NCBI RefSeq assembly: GCF_001421805.1
Contig: NZ_LMLC01000003.1
Location: 124,236-188,235, forward strand
Length of the DNA stretch: 64,000 nucleotides
Source of the DNA: Sphingomonas sp. Leaf34
GTDB lineage: Bacteria > Pseudomonadota > Alphaproteobacteria > Sphingomonadales > Sphingomonadaceae
Direction: 5' to 3'
The notes beneath the pieces are model-generated. The model was given only the letters and a program-made list of their open reading frames with translations, searched no databases and was not told where the DNA came from. The number at the start of each line of letters is the position of its first letter. Positions within the stretch are counted from its first letter, which is position 1. Positions 27,690-36,687 of this stretch are shown here, piece after piece. Position numbers and translations under genes: made by a program.

Positions 27690-29219
27690 ATGGTGCCGCC
27701 AACCGCCGCTTCCGACAGGCTAGGCACGCCACCTCCCCTCGAAGACGCGCGACACTCCGCGCCCCGACCGCGGGAGGCACTGGCAGCCCTCGCAGCCATA
27801 ATGCTGCTCGGCCTCGCGCTGCGCCTGTGGAACGCGCGCGGCGGCCTTTGGGTCGACGAGGCATGGTCCGCGCAGTTCGTCGCGCAGGCCGGCTCCGCCT
27901 GGGGAGTCGTCTGGCGGATCAACCACGACAATAATCACTATCTCAACAGCCTGTGGATCCTGCTGGTCGGTCCCTATGCGTCACCGCTGCTGATCCGTGC
28001 GCTGTCGATCGCGACCGGCACGCTCTCGATCGCGGTGGCCGGCGCGATCGGCTGGCGGCGCGACGCCACGACCGGACTGATCGCCGCACTGCTTTTTGCC
28101 GTCTCGCCGATCCTCGTCGCTTATGGCGCGGAGGCACGTGGCTATGGTCCGATGCTGCTCGCGATGCTCGTATCGGTCCTGCTGATCGACCGCTGGCTCG
28201 ACCGCGACCATCATCATGATGGCGCCCCGCCCGCCTGGTCGCTCGCTGCGTTGACGCTGGCGGGTCTGCTCGCCCAACTCACCTATCTGTTCGCGCTCGC
28301 GGCGTTCGCCGGCTGGATCGTTACGGCGCGCAGCCGACGCAGCTCGATCGACTCCGCGGTCGCCACGACCGCGCGCGCGCTCGGTCCTTCGGCCGCAATG
28401 CTGGCGCTGGTCCTCGCCTTCGTCGTCGTCGCCGCCGCTGCCAGCACGACCGGATTCCAGGCTGGCGGGTATCCAGGCTTTACACTCGCTGCAGTCGCCG
28501 ACGTCCTGGCCGAGACGGTTGCCTACACCATAGGGTTCGCGTTGCCCGCCGCGTGGCCGACGATCGGCGTGACGCTGGTCGCGATCGCCGCGCTGCTGAT
28601 CCGCGCGCATCCCGATCGCCGGCCCTTCTATTTCTTCGCGACGATCGCCTTCTCGCTGGTCCTCGTCGTGGCGCTCTGGCGGATCGGCAATGCCGGGTTC
28701 GCACGCTATTATCTGGTCGCCGTCGTCGGGATCCTTCTGCTGCTGGCGGATTCCGCGGGCGCCGCGATCCGTCGCGGCGGCTGGCGCAGCGGCGTATCCA
28801 TCGTCCTGACCGTGCTGGTGATCGTCGGATGCGTGCGCCGTGACGATGCGCTCGCTCGTGCGGCGCGCGGCGACCCGGACCGCGCCATCGCGACGATGCG
28901 GAGCCGGATGCCGCTTGGCGCAACCGTGCTGATCGACACGATCCGCCCGATCCCGGTGCTTGACATCGCGGCCCGCCGCACCGGATACGCGCTCGCAATC
29001 CACCGGACCTGTCTCGCACCAGCGCCCGCGGCGACCCCGGCTCCAGCGTTCGCCTTCATCGATCTCGAGCGCCGCGCATCTCCGATGCCGTCGATCGCAC
29101 GCTGCGGCACTGCGTACATCCTCGTACAAACCGGCCGCCATCTCGCCCTGTCCGGTCTGGACTGGGCGCTCTACGCAAGCGCCGATCCGCCCGAAAAACG
29201 CGGCCAAGCCATGCGTTAA
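27690..29219 (+). CDS. GT-C-type membrane glycosyltransferase-like protein
   Basis: 509 residues with about ten transmembrane helices. After the first helix comes LWVDEAWSAQFV: the acidic DE in the first periplasmic loop is the typical metal/catalytic signature of GT39/ArnT/PMT-like enzymes, which move sugars from polyprenyl phosphate carriers. The acceptor is unknown. The first 30 residues are polar, begin right next to an intergenic repeat and have a poorly spaced GGAGG; a start at the internal ATG near 27,801 is possible. Lies between the MoxR gene and the CHAP gene. Confidence 0.75.
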   Translation: MVPPTAASDRLGTPPPLEDARHSAPRPREALAALAAIMLLGLALRLWNARGGLWVDEAWSAQFVAQAGSAWGVVWRINHDNNHYLNSLWILLVGPYASPLLIRALSIATGTLSIAVAGAIGWRRDATTGLIAALLFAVSPILVAYGAEARGYGPMLLAMLVSVLLIDRWLDRDHHHDGAPPAWSLAALTLAGLLAQLTYLFALAAFAGWIVTARSRRSSIDSAVATTARALGPSAAMLALVLAFVVVAAAASTTGFQAGGYPGFTLAAVADVLAETVAYTIGFALPAAWPTIGVTLVAIAALLIRAHPDRRPFYFFATIAFSLVLVVALWRIGNAGFARYYLVAVVGILLLLADSAGAAIRRGGWRSGVSIVLTVLVIVGCVRRDDALARAARGDPDRAIATMRSRMPLGATVLIDTIRPIPVLDIAARRTGYALAIHRTCLAPAPAATPAPAFAFIDLERRASPMPSIARCGTAYILVQTGRHLALSGLDWALYASADPPEKRGQAMR

Positions 29220-29268
29220 CCAAAACGCGAAACCGACCAGTCACCGACCGCTGCCTATCCTCGGCGCT

Positions 29269-29835
29269 ATGAAGCGAATCCCCCGAACGCTCCTCAGCCT
29301 CGCGATTGCCGCCACCGCCGCGACCAGCGCCAATGCCAGTTCGCTGCTCGACTATGTCGGCCAGTGTGTCCCCTTCGCCCGCGCCGCGTCGGGGATCCAG
29401 ATTTACGGCAACGCCTGGACCTGGTGGGAACAGGCCGACGGCCGCTACGAACGCACGCACAAGCCCAAGGAAGGCGCGGTAATCGTGTTCGAGAAGACCA
29501 AGCGCCTGCCGATGGGGCATGTCGCGGTCGTCAGCCGCGTGGTCGAGAAGCGCGTCGTGATGCTGACGCACGCCAACTGGTCGCGCCAGAACGGGGAGCG
29601 CGGGCATGCCGAACAGGACGTCACGTTGTTCGACGTGTCGCGCAACAACGACTGGAGCGACGTAAAGGTCTGGTACAAGGACGTCGACGGCCTCGGCGGC
29701 GGGGTCTATCCGGTGTACGGCTTCATCTACGGCCATGCGCACGCCGCCCCCGAACTCACGAGCCGCAACCCCGACTATGTCGGTGCGCTGATCGACGCCT
29801 ATGTCCCCGGCAGCGGCGAACCGATCGCGCGCTGA
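29269..29835 (+). CDS. Secreted CHAP-domain protein (cysteine amidohydrolase/peptidase)
   Basis: 188 residues with a signal peptide ending TSANAS. The CHAP (NlpC/P60-like) core shows the nucleophile Cys in YVGQCVPFAR and the His in MGHVAVVSRV; the WTWWEQADG stretch is also typical. CHAP enzymes cut peptidoglycan peptides or amides, so a cell-wall role in the periplasm is likely. Position between a membrane glycosyltransferase-like gene and the hydrolase gene, followed by a strong hairpin. Confidence 0.88.
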   Translation: MKRIPRTLLSLAIAATAATSANASSLLDYVGQCVPFARAASGIQIYGNAWTWWEQADGRYERTHKPKEGAVIVFEKTKRLPMGHVAVVSRVVEKRVVMLTHANWSRQNGERGHAEQDVTLFDVSRNNDWSDVKVWYKDVDGLGGGVYPVYGFIYGHAHAAPELTSRNPDYVGALIDAYVPGSGEPIAR

Positions 29836-29845
29836 GCCCCCCGGT

Positions 29846-29877
29846 GCCGTCATCCTGACGAAAGTCAGGATGACGGC
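29846..29877. repeat. Perfect GCCGTCATCCTGAC hairpin (repeat type also serving as terminator)
   Basis: Fourteen-base perfect arms with loop gaaa, just after the CHAP gene. It is the best-preserved copy of a unit also found at 15,197 and 44,753. Confidence 0.8.
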
Positions 29878-29945
29878 GTGAGCGGTGTTGCCGCCACCCG
29901 CCAAACCGTGCCACCACCGTCTCCGAAAAGACGGTGAGGATGACG

Positions 29946-31859
29946 ATGCGGTTCAAGGCTTTCACGACGATCACGCTCGCGCTGCTCGCCACGTCCGCGC
30001 CCTCGATCGTCGGCGCGCAAAAGGAAAAGGCCCCGCCCCCCGGCGGCGACATCCCCGCCAAGTTCGTCCCCGCCAACAGCAACTTCGATTTCGACCGCCG
30101 CGAGGTCGATATTCCCATGCGCGACGGCGTCACGCTCCACGCGGTCATCGTCCAGCGCAAGGGCCTCACCGACGCGCCGATCCTGCTCCAGCGCACGCCC
30201 TACAACGCCGACAGCGTCGCCAGCCGCTCCTCGAGTTCCAGCGGCGCGATGAACCTGCGCGCGTCCGACGCGATGTTCTTCGACGCAGGGTACATCCGCG
30301 TGTTCGAGGACGTCCGCGGCAAGAACGGCTCGAACGGCGCCTATATCAACGAACGCCCGCTGATCGGCCCGCTGAATAAAACCAAGGTCGACCACTCGAC
30401 CGACGCCTACGACACGATCGACTGGCTGGTAAAGAATCTCAAGAATTCGAACGGTCGCGTCGGCATCATCGGCGGCAGCTATGACGGCATGATGGCGGCG
30501 ATGGCGCTGGTGAACCCGCACCCCGCGCTCAAGGCCGCGGTGCCGATGAACCCGGTCATCAACACCTGGAAGGGCGACGACGACTTCCACGGCGGCGCCT
30601 TCCGCCAGATCGGCTACGACTATTATTACAGCCAGGACGCCGCGAAGGGTGAGGCCGGCGACCTGTGGCGCGACGCATACGACGATTACGACACGTTCCT
30701 GCGCGCCGGATCCGCGAGCGATTTCGTGAAGAGCCGCGGGCTCGGACAACTCCCGTTCGTCAACCGGATGCACGATCACCCGGCCTACGACGCGTTCTGG
30801 CAGGGCCAGGCGCTCGAGACGATCCTGCCCAAGCAGCCGCAGACGGTGCAGACGCTCTGGGTCGCCAGCCAGTGGGATCAGGAAGACATTTACGGTGCGG
30901 TCGCAGCGTATGAGGCGGTGTCGAAGGTCGATCCCAACCACGTCAACCACTTAGCGCTCGGCCCCTGGGCGCATGGCGGCGCGAACGGCGACGGCTCCAC
31001 GCTCGGCGCGATCCGCTTCGATGCCGACACCGCGCTCTGGTTCCGCAAGACCGTCCTGCTCCCCTTCCTCGACGGCGCGCTCAAGACCGGCGCGACGCCC
31101 GCGCCGCTCGCCCCCGTCACCGCGTTCCAGACCGGCACGAACCAGTGGCAGACGCTCGCCGGCTGGCCGAGTTCGACCGCCACGCAGAAACTCTACTTCC
31201 AGCCCATGAGCGGCCTCGCCGCGACGGCGCCCGTGCAGGACGGCCATGACGACTATATCTCCGATCCCGCCAAGCCGATCCCGTACCGCCTCCGCCCGAT
31301 CCGCCCGACCTATGCGAGCGGCTCGACATGGCGGCAGTGGCTCGTCGACGACCAGCGGCCCTTCTCCGACCGCACCGACGTCCTGACCTACCAGACCCCG
31401 CCGCTGACCAGCCCGGTCGCGATCGCCGGCGCGCCCGTCGCGGATCTGGTCGCCAGCACCACCGGCACCGATGGCGATTTCGTCGTGAAGCTGATCGACG
31501 TCTACCCGGCGGAATATTCCGACAAGCCCGAAATGGGCGGCTACCAGCTCGCGGTCTCGATGGACATCCTGCGCGGCCGCTACCGCGACGGCTTCGACAA
31601 ACCCACCCCGATCGTCGCCGGCCAGCCGACGCACTTCCGCATCGTCCTGCCCAACGCGTCCCACGTCTTCCTGCCCGGCCACCGCATCATGGTGCAGGTC
31701 CAGTCGAGCTGGTTCCCGCTCTACGATCGCAACCCGCAGACCTATGTCCCCAACATCTTCGACGCGAAGCCCGCCGACTATCGCAAGGCGACGATCAGCG
31801 TCTTCCATGCGCCGACCCAAGCCAGCGGCATCGAACTGCCGATCGCCGCGGCGAAGTGA
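29946..31859 (+). CDS. CocE/NonD family hydrolase (X-Pro dipeptidyl-peptidase / alpha-amino acid ester hydrolase type)
   Basis: About 637 residues; signal peptide ends near PSIVGAQ. The start is the ATG that follows GGTGAGG by 6 bases; in-frame GTG and ATG codons lie 12 and 6 bases upstream. The hydrolase core has the nucleophile Ser178 in GIIGGSYDGMM and IRVFEDVRGKNGS ahead of it. The C-terminal third is the jelly-roll domain of the family (IMVQVQSSWFPLYDRNPQT). Members hydrolyse X-Pro peptides or amino-acid esters; the substrate here is unknown. The VWA gene starts 12 bases after its stop. Confidence 0.9.
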   Translation: MRFKAFTTITLALLATSAPSIVGAQKEKAPPPGGDIPAKFVPANSNFDFDRREVDIPMRDGVTLHAVIVQRKGLTDAPILLQRTPYNADSVASRSSSSSGAMNLRASDAMFFDAGYIRVFEDVRGKNGSNGAYINERPLIGPLNKTKVDHSTDAYDTIDWLVKNLKNSNGRVGIIGGSYDGMMAAMALVNPHPALKAAVPMNPVINTWKGDDDFHGGAFRQIGYDYYYSQDAAKGEAGDLWRDAYDDYDTFLRAGSASDFVKSRGLGQLPFVNRMHDHPAYDAFWQGQALETILPKQPQTVQTLWVASQWDQEDIYGAVAAYEAVSKVDPNHVNHLALGPWAHGGANGDGSTLGAIRFDADTALWFRKTVLLPFLDGALKTGATPAPLAPVTAFQTGTNQWQTLAGWPSSTATQKLYFQPMSGLAATAPVQDGHDDYISDPAKPIPYRLRPIRPTYASGSTWRQWLVDDQRPFSDRTDVLTYQTPPLTSPVAIAGAPVADLVASTTGTDGDFVVKLIDVYPAEYSDKPEMGGYQLAVSMDILRGRYRDGFDKPTPIVAGQPTHFRIVLPNASHVFLPGHRIMVQVQSSWFPLYDRNPQTYVPNIFDAKPADYRKATISVFHAPTQASGIELPIAAAK

Positions 31860-31871
31860 GGAAATGACGCC

Positions 31872-33050
31872 ATGTTCCTGAACTTCCTCGACGAACTCCG
31901 CAGCGCCGGCATCCCCGCCAGCCTCAAGGAGCATCTCATCCTGCTCGAGGCGCTCGACGCCGAGGTGATCGAGCGGACGCCGGAGGATTTCTACTACCTC
32001 TCGCGCGCGGTGTACGTGAAGGACGAGGGGCTGCTGGACAAGTTCGACCAGGTCTTCGCCAAGGTCTTCCGCGGCCTCGCCACCAGCTACGGCACCGCTC
32101 CCGGCGAGGTGCCCGAGGACTGGCTGAAGGCGGTCGCCGAAAAATTCCTGACGCCCGAGGAGATGGCGGCGATCAAGTCGCTCGGCTCGTGGGACGAGAT
32201 TATGGAGACGCTCAAGAAACGTCTCGAGGAGCAGAAGGAACGCCATCAGGGCGGCAACAAATGGGTCGGCACCGGCGGCACGTCGCCCTACGGCAATGGC
32301 GGCTACAACCCCGAAGGCGTCCGCATCGGCGGCGAGAGCACGCACAAGCGCGCGCTGAAGGTCTGGGACCAGCGCGAGTTCCGCAACCTCGACAACACGC
32401 GCGAACTCGGCACGCGCAACATCAAGGTGGCGCTCCGCCGCCTGCGCCGGTTCGCGCGCGACGGCGCCGCGGACGAACTCGACATCGACGGCACGATCGC
32501 CGGCACCGCGCGCCAGGGCTATCTCGACATCGTCATGCGCGCCGAGCGCCGCAACGCGGTCAAGCTGCTGCTGTTCCTCGACGTCGGCGGCTCGATGGAC
32601 CCGTTCGTCAAGCTCTGCGAAGAACTCTTCTCGGCCGCGACGACCGAGTTCAAGAACCTCGAATTCTTCTACTTCCACAACTGCCCGTACGAAGGCGTGT
32701 GGAAGGACAATATGCGCCGCTTCGCCGAGCGTACCCCGCTGTGGGACGTGCTCCACAAGTTCGGCCATGATTACAAACTCATCTTCGTCGGCGACGCATC
32801 GATGAGCCCGTACGAGATCACGCATCCCGGCGGCTCGGTCGAGCATTTCAACGAGGAGCCGGGCGCGGTGTGGATGCAGCGGCTGACGACCACCTATCCG
32901 GCGGCGGCGTGGCTGAACCCGGTGCCCGAGACGCAATGGGGCTATTCGCAAAGCGTCCAGATCATCCGCGAGTTGATGACCGACCGCATGTACCCGCTGA
33001 GCCTTGCCGGGCTCGACGACGCGATGCGCGAACTGACGCGCAAACGCTAG
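31872..33050 (+). CDS. VWA-domain (CoxE-like) protein, likely partner of the MoxR ATPase
   Basis: 392 residues. N-terminal helical part MFLNFLDELRSAGIPASLKEH, a glycine-rich linker near 128-150 (GGNKWVGTGGTSPYGNGG), then a von Willebrand A-type domain with the MIDAS-like LLFLDVGGSMDPF. The canonical DxSxS reads DxGxS, a common variant in this family as I recall. These proteins pair with MoxR ATPases, probably that at 26,716. The end has YPAAAWLNPVPETQWGY. Cytoplasmic. Confidence 0.9.
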   Translation: MFLNFLDELRSAGIPASLKEHLILLEALDAEVIERTPEDFYYLSRAVYVKDEGLLDKFDQVFAKVFRGLATSYGTAPGEVPEDWLKAVAEKFLTPEEMAAIKSLGSWDEIMETLKKRLEEQKERHQGGNKWVGTGGTSPYGNGGYNPEGVRIGGESTHKRALKVWDQREFRNLDNTRELGTRNIKVALRRLRRFARDGAADELDIDGTIAGTARQGYLDIVMRAERRNAVKLLLFLDVGGSMDPFVKLCEELFSAATTEFKNLEFFYFHNCPYEGVWKDNMRRFAERTPLWDVLHKFGHDYKLIFVGDASMSPYEITHPGGSVEHFNEEPGAVWMQRLTTTYPAAAWLNPVPETQWGYSQSVQIIRELMTDRMYPLSLAGLDDAMRELTRKR

Positions 33051-33124
33051 GCGGACGACCGTAACGGAACCGTCATGGTGGCGGTCGGTTTAACGTGCAT
33101 CATTTCCAACCCAAGGAACGCCTG

Positions 33125-33469
33125 ATGTCGTCGATCCCCAACTCCGCCATGCCGCATGCCAAGGTCCATCACGACGACGATCACAAGCCGAAGCCGCCCA
33201 AGCCGCCCAAGGCTGGTGCGAGCGACTGGGTCGAGGACGCGACCGACGCGGCAAAGGCCGGGCTGGCGACGGCGACGGACGCGGTGAAGTCGCACCCGAA
33301 GACCGCGATCGCGGTCGGCGCGACGGTGATCGCCGGGATTGCAGCGGCGATCGCAGCGCCTGCACTGCGCGCAAAGGACGGGGCCGAGAAAAAGGCCGAT
33401 CCGAAGAAGAAGTCATCCCCGCACAAGCCAGAGCCGAAGAAGCCGGCCAAGGCGACGAAGCCGCACTGA
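33125..33469 (+). CDS. Small Lys/Pro/Ala-rich protein with one hydrophobic segment
   Basis: 114 residues from the ATG preceded by AAGGA (8 bases); the frame is open from a GTG 30 bases earlier. His/Asp-rich start (HAKVHHDDDH), a helix DWVEDATDAAKAGLATATDAVKS, a hydrophobic stretch AIAVGATVIAGIAAAIAAPA, then a Lys/Pro-rich tail. The middle recalls membrane-bound stress proteins of the ElaB/YqjD kind, but that is only a resemblance. Not recognised. Confidence 0.7.
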   Translation: MSSIPNSAMPHAKVHHDDDHKPKPPKPPKAGASDWVEDATDAAKAGLATATDAVKSHPKTAIAVGATVIAGIAAAIAAPALRAKDGAEKKADPKKKSSPHKPEPKKPAKATKPH

Positions 33470-33523
33470 TCCGCCGCTTGAGAACATTGCAGGGGCGACA
33501 AGGGGGATGCCCCTACCCCACTG

Positions 33524-33738
33524 CACCACCCCGGCGAAGGCCGGGGCCCAAATGGAAAGGTCCCACTAACGAGGCACGCGCTCACCTAGCGGCGTCCCCC
33601 AATTGGGCCCCGGCCTCCGCCGGGGTTGACTGAGGATCACGTGGTTAATGGCAGGCGATAGCCAAAACGGGCAGCCGGGCCTTCTTGTTCTCCCGCGAAG
33701 GCGTGAGCTCAGTCCGGGCTCCCGCCTTCGCGGGAGAC
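33524..33738. repeat. Two inverted palindromic repeat pairs before anmK
   Basis: CCCCGGCGAAGGCCGGGG pair at 33,524-33,627 and a CTCCCGCGAAGG pair at 33,686-33,738. Together they fill the 282-bp gap; no gene seen. Confidence 0.8.
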
Positions 33739-33751
33739 CATACTCAGCGGG

Positions 33752-34867
33752 TCAATGTGAGGTCTTACCCCCCACGACTGAAACCCGGTCTACGACCCCG
33801 CCAGCCATCGCCACCGGCACCCCCGTCGTCCCCGGAAAACTGATCGGCAGCCCCTTGAGCGTCCGCACCGCCATATAGGCGAACCCCTCAGCCTCCAGCG
33901 CATCGCCATTCCACCCCAGCGTATCGGTCGACTCGACCACCAGCCCGGTCCGCTCGGCGATCATCGCCAGCATCGTCGGGTTATGCCGCCCCCCGCCCGC
34001 CACCAGCAGCCGCACCGGCCGCGCGGGCAACTGCCGCACCGCGTCCGCCACCGTCGCAGCCGTGAACGCGGTCAGCGTCGCCGCCCCATCCGCCGCCGAC
34101 AACCCCCGCGCCGGCTGGATCGTGAAGTCGTTGCGGTCGAGCGACTTCGGCGGCGGCGCATCGAAAAACGGATGATCAAGCATCGCCGTCAGCACAGTCT
34201 CGTCGACCCGCCCCGACGCTGCCAGCGCGCCCCCCGCATCGTAGCGCGCGCCCGTCTCCGCCTCGACCCAGCTGTCGATCAGCCCGTTGGCCGGCCCGGT
34301 ATCGAACGCCACCAGTTCTTCCGCCCCGCCGGGAATGAAGGTTATGTTCCCGACCCCGCCAAGGTTCAGCACCGCGATCGGCCCCTCGAGCCCCGCCGCC
34401 AACGCCGCATGATAGACCGGCAGCAACGGCGCCCCCTGCCCGCCCGCCGCGACGTCGGCCGAGCGAAAGTCCGAGACCGTCGTGATCCCCGTCGCACGCG
34501 CGACCGCGGCACCGTCGCCGATCTGCCAGGTCCAGCGCCGGTCGGGCCGATGCGCGATCGTCTGGCCGTGAAAGCCGATCACCCCGACGTCCGCCGCCGC
34601 CACGCCCGCATCGGCGAGCAGCTTGTGCACCGCGAACACATGCGCGCGCGTGATGAGCTCGCCCGCCGCGACGACCGGCGGGCTCGCGCGCGGCCGTTCG
34701 AACGTCAGCGCCATCCGCGTCGCCTCGGCCAGCTGCGCCCGCGCTGCATCCGAATAGGGCTCGCCGCGAAACGCTATCGCCCGCACGAACGCCTCGCCGT
34801 CGGTTTCGATCAGCGCGGCATCGATCCCGTCGAGCGACGTTCCCGACATCAATCCAATGGCCAGCAT
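33752..34867 (-). CDS. anmK: Anhydro-N-acetylmuramic acid kinase
   Basis: 371 residues from the ATG giving MLAIGLMSGTSLDGID; GGAAGG lies 6-7 bases upstream, and the longer open frame adds a non-family N-terminus. AnmK opens the 1,6-anhydro ring and phosphorylates it, giving MurNAc-6-P from recycled cell wall. Markers are GTSLDGIDAALIETDG, GFHGQTIAHRPD and NLGGVGNITFIPGG. It feeds the AmgK/MurU pathway encoded at 2,866-4,607. Divergent from rimO with about 100 bp between. Confidence 0.96.
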   Translation of the reverse strand: MLAIGLMSGTSLDGIDAALIETDGEAFVRAIAFRGEPYSDAARAQLAEATRMALTFERPRASPPVVAAGELITRAHVFAVHKLLADAGVAAADVGVIGFHGQTIAHRPDRRWTWQIGDGAAVARATGITTVSDFRSADVAAGGQGAPLLPVYHAALAAGLEGPIAVLNLGGVGNITFIPGGAEELVAFDTGPANGLIDSWVEAETGARYDAGGALAASGRVDETVLTAMLDHPFFDAPPPKSLDRNDFTIQPARGLSAADGAATLTAFTAATVADAVRQLPARPVRLLVAGGGRHNPTMLAMIAERTGLVVESTDTLGWNGDALEAEGFAYMAVRTLKGLPISFPGTTGVPVAMAGGVVDRVSVVGGKTSH

Positions 34868-34973
34868 TTCAAATCCTTCCCGGGCACCGCGTCTCGCAAT
34901 CGGCCCTCCCATGGATGATGCCCCTTGCACCGCCTAGAAAAAACCGAACTTTGCGCCTATGTGCGCGGGCTTC

Positions 34974-36326
34974 ATGGCAACAACACTCCCCTCCCCGCCG
35001 AAAATCGGCATGGTCTCGCTCGGCTGTCCGAAGAACCTGGTCGATAGCGAACGGATCCTCACGCAGCTGCGCGGCGACGGCTATCAGATGTCGCCCGATT
35101 ATGCCGGCGCGGACATCGTGCTCGTCAACACCTGTGGCTTCCTCGATTCGGCAAAGGAGGAAAGCCTCGAGGCGATCGGCGAAGCCATCGCCGAGAATGG
35201 CCGTGTCATCGTCACGGGCTGCATGGGCAAGGAAGCCGAGGCGATCCGCGCGCGCTTCCCGCAGGTGCTCGCGATCACCGGCGCGCATGAATATGAGCAG
35301 GTCGTCGGCGCAGTCCACGAGGCCGCCCCGATGCCGCCATCGGCGTTCCTCAACCTGATCCCCGACGCCGGGCTGAAGCTGACGCCGCGCCACTACAGCT
35401 ATCTGAAGATTTCGGAAGGCTGCAACCACCGTTGCTCGTTCTGCATCATCCCGTCGTTGCGCGGCGACCTGGTCAGCCGCCGCCCCGACGCGATCCTGCG
35501 CGAGGCCGAAAAGCTCGTCGAAGCGGGCACCAAGGAACTGCTGGTCATCAGCCAGGACACCTCGGCCTATGGCGTCGACCTGCGCCACGCCAGCTGGCCG
35601 GTGAAGTCCGGCGGCCCGATGTCACGCAGCGAGGCCCGCGAGGTCCGCGCGCACATGACCGATCTGTCACGCGAACTCGGCAAGATCGCCCCCTGGGTGC
35701 GCCTCCACTACGTCTACCCCTATCCGCACGTCGATCACGTCATCCCGCTGATGGCGGAGGGTCTCGTGCTGCCCTATCTCGACATCCCGTTCCAGCATGC
35801 CGCGCCCTCGGTGCTGCGCCGGATGAAGCGCCCCGGCAACGACGCCAAGGTGCTCCAGCGCATCCACAAATGGCGCGAGATCGCGCCCGACATCACGATC
35901 CGCTCGACCTTCGTCGTCGGCTTCCCCGGCGAGACCGAGGAGGATTTCCAATATCTGCTCGACTGGCTCGACGAAGCGCAGCTCGACCGGGTCGGCGCGT
36001 TCCGCTTCGAACCCGTCGAGGGCGCCGCGGCCAACGCGCTGCCCGACCATGTGCCCGAAGAGCTCAAGGAAGAGCGCTACGCCCGGATCATGGAAAAGAC
36101 CGCGGCGATCTCCGCGGCGAAGTTGCAGGCGAAGATCGGCCGCACGCTCGACGTGATCATCGATGCGGTCGACGAAGAAGGCGCAACCGGCCGTTCCAAG
36201 GCCGATGCGCCCGAGATTGACGGCGAAGTCTTCCTGCGCGACGCCGGCCATCTGACGGTCGGCGATATCATACCGGTTACGATCGAGGACGCCGACGACC
36301 ACGATCTCTACGGCGTCCCGGTCTAA
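34974..36326 (+). CDS. rimO: Ribosomal protein S12 methylthiotransferase RimO
   Basis: About 450 residues (ATG at 34974; an in-frame ATG at 34959 is possible). A radical-SAM enzyme that adds a methylthio group to Asp of ribosomal protein S12. The N-terminal UPF0004 domain has [12 protein letters not shown] and [14 protein letters not shown]. The radical SAM [4Fe-4S] motif is CNHRCSFC, and [10 protein letters not shown] is followed by a C-terminal TRAM domain ([20 protein letters not shown]). All cluster cysteines are present. Confidence 0.97.
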   Translation: MATTLPSPPKIGMVSLGCPKNLVDSERILTQLRGDGYQMSPDYAGADIVLVNTCGFLDSAKEESLEAIGEAIAENGRVIVTGCMGKEAEAIRARFPQVLAITGAHEYEQVVGAVHEAAPMPPSAFLNLIPDAGLKLTPRHYSYLKISEGCNHRCSFCIIPSLRGDLVSRRPDAILREAEKLVEAGTKELLVISQDTSAYGVDLRHASWPVKSGGPMSRSEAREVRAHMTDLSRELGKIAPWVRLHYVYPYPHVDHVIPLMAEGLVLPYLDIPFQHAAPSVLRRMKRPGNDAKVLQRIHKWREIAPDITIRSTFVVGFPGETEEDFQYLLDWLDEAQLDRVGAFRFEPVEGAAANALPDHVPEELKEERYARIMEKTAAISAAKLQAKIGRTLDVIIDAVDEEGATGRSKADAPEIDGEVFLRDAGHLTVGDIIPVTIEDADDHDLYGVPV

Positions 36327-36342
36327 GCTATAGACCGTACAG

Positions 36343-36372
36343 GCCGCTCTCCCGCGCAAGCGGGAGAGCGGC
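36343..36372. terminator. Bidirectional terminator between rimO and a small membrane protein gene
   Basis: Perfect 13-base arms GCCGCTCTCCCGC and GCGGGAGAGCGGC, loop gcaa, between two convergent genes. Confidence 0.8.
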
Positions 36373-36376
36373 TAGC

Positions 36377-36523
36377 TCAGACGACGCTGCGCCCGGTGAA
36401 CAGCTTGATCAGCACGACGACGACGGCGATCACCAGCAGGATATGGATGAGCCCGCCCGCGACATGGAAGGCGAACCCGGCCAGCCAGAGGATCAGCAGG
36501 ATGACGGCGATGGTATACAGCAT
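36377..36523 (-). CDS. Small hydrophobic membrane protein (lmo0937-like)
   Basis: 48 residues, two hydrophobic helices (LYTIAVILLILWLAGFAFHV and LIHILLVIAVVVVLIKLF), ending FTGRSVV. AGGGGA lies about 8 bases before the ATG; the longer open frame upstream is polar and unlikely. The sequence matches a small family of stress-linked membrane proteins found widely in bacteria, of unknown mechanism. Confidence 0.85.
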   Translation of the reverse strand: MLYTIAVILLILWLAGFAFHVAGGLIHILLVIAVVVVLIKLFTGRSVV

Positions 36524-36687
36524 GGTTCTAGTCCCCTCGGAAGTGACGGGCTCCCGGCCCCGCAATGAAACGTCGCTCTATTGATCCATGTTCCGTCAAC
36601 ATTTCTGCCATAGTCTAACCCGTTCTACTGCCGCGTAATTAAAATCGCGGCGTTGCACCGACGACCCGGTTCTGCTTCGTTGTGGCG

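Noticed and set aside
26925..27864. Minus-strand open frame of 395 codons opposite the MoxR gene
   Set aside because: Antisense to intact Walker A and B motifs of the ATPase.
30951..32951. Minus-strand open frame of 666 codons across the CocE and VWA genes
   Set aside because: Covers the antisense of two clear genes; composition is shadow-like (Arg, Asp, Val, Ala) and it has no motif.
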